Assembly (NCBI GenBank): GCA_934569195.1 | Contig: CAKTKB010000010.1 | Location: 1 to 23,345, forward strand | Origin: an uncultured Oscillospiraceae bacterium | GTDB lineage: Bacteria; Bacillota; Clostridia; Oscillospirales; Oscillospiraceae | Direction: 5' to 3' | Length of the DNA stretch: 23,345 nucleotides | Shown: one piece after another, positions 21,679 to 23,345 of the stretch | Layout of the letters: each line of letters starts with the position of its first letter | Position numbering within the stretch: the first letter of the stretch is position 1 | Notes under the pieces: model-generated | What the model was told of the DNA's origin: nothing | Database searches by the model: none | Seen by the model: the letters and a program-made list of their open reading frames with translations, nothing else | Made by a program: the position numbers and the translations under genes

Positions 21679-23345
21679 ATGGCTTTGAAAGGTCTTGACA
21701 TTTTTAAGCTGTCTCCTAAGAAGAACTGCAAGGAGTGCGGCAGCCCCACCTGTATGGCATTCTGCATGAAGGTGGCGCAGGGCGCGGTTTCCATCGACAA
21801 GTGCCCGTATTTTTCTGATGACGCAAAGGCGATGCTCAACGAGCAGACCGCGCCTCCCATGAAGACCATCACCGTGGGCGACGGGCTGAAGCTGGGCGGC
21901 GAGACGGTGCTGTTCCGTCACGAAAAGACCCTGGTTAACAAGAACCTGTATGCGGTTCCCGTGTGCACCTGCATGAGCGACGAGGAGGCTGACGCCAAGC
22001 TGGCCGCGCTGCAGCATGTGGACTATGAGCGTATCGGCGAGCGGATGTACGTTGAGTTCGTGTTCGTGCGCAATGCCGGCACGGATGCGGCCAAGTATGC
22101 CGATCTTGTAAAGCGCGCCGCCGCTACCGGCCGGGCGCTGGTGCTGGAGTGCTGGGACGTGGAGTGCGCAAAGGCTGCACTGGAGGTCTGCAAGGATTCC
22201 AAGCCCATCCTGGACGGCGCAACGCCCGAGAACTGGGAGGCAATGAACGCCCTGGCCACCGCGAACGGGGTCACCCTGGGCGTCTGGGCAGAGAACCTGT
22301 CCGATCTGTATGACACCGTGAAGAAGCTGGAGACGGCCGGCAACAAGAACCTGGTTCTGGACGTCACCGGAAAGACCGCCAAGGAGACCCTGGCCAATGC
22401 GGTCCTGGTGCGCCGCACCGCCCTGAAGGACGGCGACCGGAGCTTCGGCTATCCTTCCATTGTGAACCTGGCCAAGCTGGCCAAGGGCGATTCCCGCCTG
22501 CAGACGGCTTATGCCGCCATGTTCACCGAGCGCTATGCCTCCATCATCGTCATGGAGGACATGACCTACGCCGAGGCACTGCCTCTGTACGGCCTGCGCC
22601 AGAACATCTACACCGACCCGCAGAAGCCCATGAAGGTGGAGAGCAAGATCTATCCCCTCAACGGCGCCGACGAGAACAGCCCCTGCGCCCTGACCGTGGA
22701 CTTCGCCCTGACCTACTTCCTGGTGTCCGGCGAGCTGGAGCGGAGCAACTGCCCCGTGAACCTGCTGATTACCGATGCCTCCGGTATGTCCGTGCTGACG
22801 GCCTGGGCTGCCGGTAAGTTCTCCGCGACCACGATCAAGAAGTTCTTTGACGAGAACGATATCGCCAATAAGATCAAGTCCCGGACGCTGATCATCCCCG
22901 GCAAGGTGGCCGTGATGAAGGGCGAAATCCAGGAGAAGCTGCCCGGCTGGAACGTCGTCGTCGGTCCTCTGGAGGCGGTTCAGCTGCCTAAGTACATGAA
23001 GGACAAGGAGTATGAGGCCGCCGCTGAGGCCGCCGCTGCCGAGGCTGCCGCAAAGGCTGCCGCCGCACCCAAGGAGGAGGTCAAGGAGCTGTCCTTCGAG
23101 GAGCTGCTGGCAACCAAGGTGCCTGCCATCGAGGTGGTGGACATGGGCGTGCAGTACAAGGGCCACAACCCCGAGTCCCAGACCTTCGTCACCATCGGCG
23201 AGCGGATCCACTGCATCTCTCCCGCAATTCGCAAGGCCATGGACGAGCGGGATCCCGCGCCTATCCTGAAGCGCGCCGCCGAGCAGATCGCCGCCGGTGC
23301 GACCTACCTGGACGTCAATATCGGACCTGCCGAGAAGGATGGCCC
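21679..23345 (+). CDS. acsC: Corrinoid iron-sulfur protein large subunit (AcsC) fused to an AcsE-type methyltransferase, 3' end outside the window
   Basis: The frame is open from 21679 to the edge (555 complete codons). Residues 1 to about 445 are AcsC: an N-terminal 4Fe-4S domain with Cys17, Cys20, Cys25 and Cys42 (CKECGSPTC then CPY), a TIM barrel, and a C-terminal corrinoid-binding domain ending near LEAVQLPKYMKD. AcsC normally stops here. Instead a linker of mainly Ala and Glu (about 445-465) leads to a second domain: IGERIHCISPAIRKAMDERD (506-525), then LDVNIGPAEKDGP, the start of an AcsE/DHPS-like methyltetrahydrofolate methyltransferase. The protein would transfer methyl from methyl-THF to its own cobalt. 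Expected full length is about 760 residues, by adding a typical AcsE. The start has AAGGAGG 9 nt upstream. An assembly artefact is unlikely because the join contains a sensible linker, but cannot be excluded. Confidence 0.9.
   Translation, partial: MALKGLDIFKLSPKKNCKECGSPTCMAFCMKVAQGAVSIDKCPYFSDDAKAMLNEQTAPPMKTITVGDGLKLGGETVLFRHEKTLVNKNLYAVPVCTCMSDEEADAKLAALQHVDYERIGERMYVEFVFVRNAGTDAAKYADLVKRAAATGRALVLECWDVECAKAALEVCKDSKPILDGATPENWEAMNALATANGVTLGVWAENLSDLYDTVKKLETAGNKNLVLDVTGKTAKETLANAVLVRRTALKDGDRSFGYPSIVNLAKLAKGDSRLQTAYAAMFTERYASIIVMEDMTYAEALPLYGLRQNIYTDPQKPMKVESKIYPLNGADENSPCALTVDFALTYFLVSGELERSNCPVNLLITDASGMSVLTAWAAGKFSATTIKKFFDENDIANKIKSRTLIIPGKVAVMKGEIQEKLPGWNVVVGPLEAVQLPKYMKDKEYEAAAEAAAAEAAAKAAAAPKEEVKELSFEELLATKVPAIEVVDMGVQYKGHNPESQTFVTIGERIHCISPAIRKAMDERDPAPILKRAAEQIAAGATYLDVNIGPAEKDG

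Noticed and set aside
20698..23211. 837-aa minus-strand open frame opposite acsD and acsC
   Set aside because: Shadow frame of two recognisable genes; Gly/Leu/His-rich with no motif.
1..23345. tRNA or rRNA genes
   Set aside because: No cloverleaf with a GTTCRANNC-type T-loop or ribosomal RNA segment was recognised by eye.

Overview
The window looks like chromosomal DNA from a GC-rich, spore-forming, anaerobic Clostridia, probably a gut Oscillospirales-type organism. This is inferred from gene content: SpoIIID, a class B sortase, a CIRCE-controlled ClpB, a FeoA/FeoB system with its Cys-rich partner, a DivIVA-like coiled-coil protein, and carbonyl-branch Wood-Ljungdahl genes. SigA-type promoters and AGGAGG-type ribosome sites are easy to read. 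I see no tRNA, rRNA, insertion sequence, phage gene or CRISPR array.

Layout. 1-1877: minus-strand operon of a DivIVA-like coiled-coil protein and a FliB/YkgJ-type cysteine-cluster protein, with a consensus promoter at the left edge firing out of the window. 1940-3239: AI-2E-family membrane protein (minus). 3397-3648: SpoIIID. 3766-4875: GH130 glycoside phosphorylase/hydrolase. 4926-7621: ClpB with a SigA promoter and a perfect CIRCE operator (minus). 7622-7860: AT-rich gap. 7860-8711: class B sortase with its promoter (minus). 8734-12023: small ferredoxin-thioredoxin-reductase-like CxC protein followed by a 963-aa M16C zinc protease. 12025-14440: LysR regulator divergent from a MATE exporter. 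14441-18184: structured intergenic region, then feoA-feoA-feoB and a 57-aa Cys-rich membrane protein, with four copies of a TTAG-N6-CTAA palindrome. 18395-18622: short unknown protein. 18787-23345: metF, cooC, acsD and the start of acsC.

The most notable result is at the right end. The corrinoid iron-sulfur protein large subunit (AcsC) does not stop at its usual length. It continues in frame through an Ala-rich linker into the start of an AcsE-type methyltetrahydrofolate methyltransferase, so methyl donor enzyme and methyl acceptor appear to be one polypeptide, truncated by the window edge. Upstream genes supply methyl-THF (MetF), the nickel-insertion ATPase for CODH/ACS (CooC) and the partner small subunit (AcsD). 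The feo region is the second point of interest: a promoter overlapped by a palindromic operator, a 33-bp direct repeat of that operator, another copy before feoB, and a FeoB with a roughly 130-residue acidic insertion after its first membrane helix. Iron supply next to an iron-sulfur-rich acetyl-CoA pathway makes physiological sense, though co-regulation is not shown.
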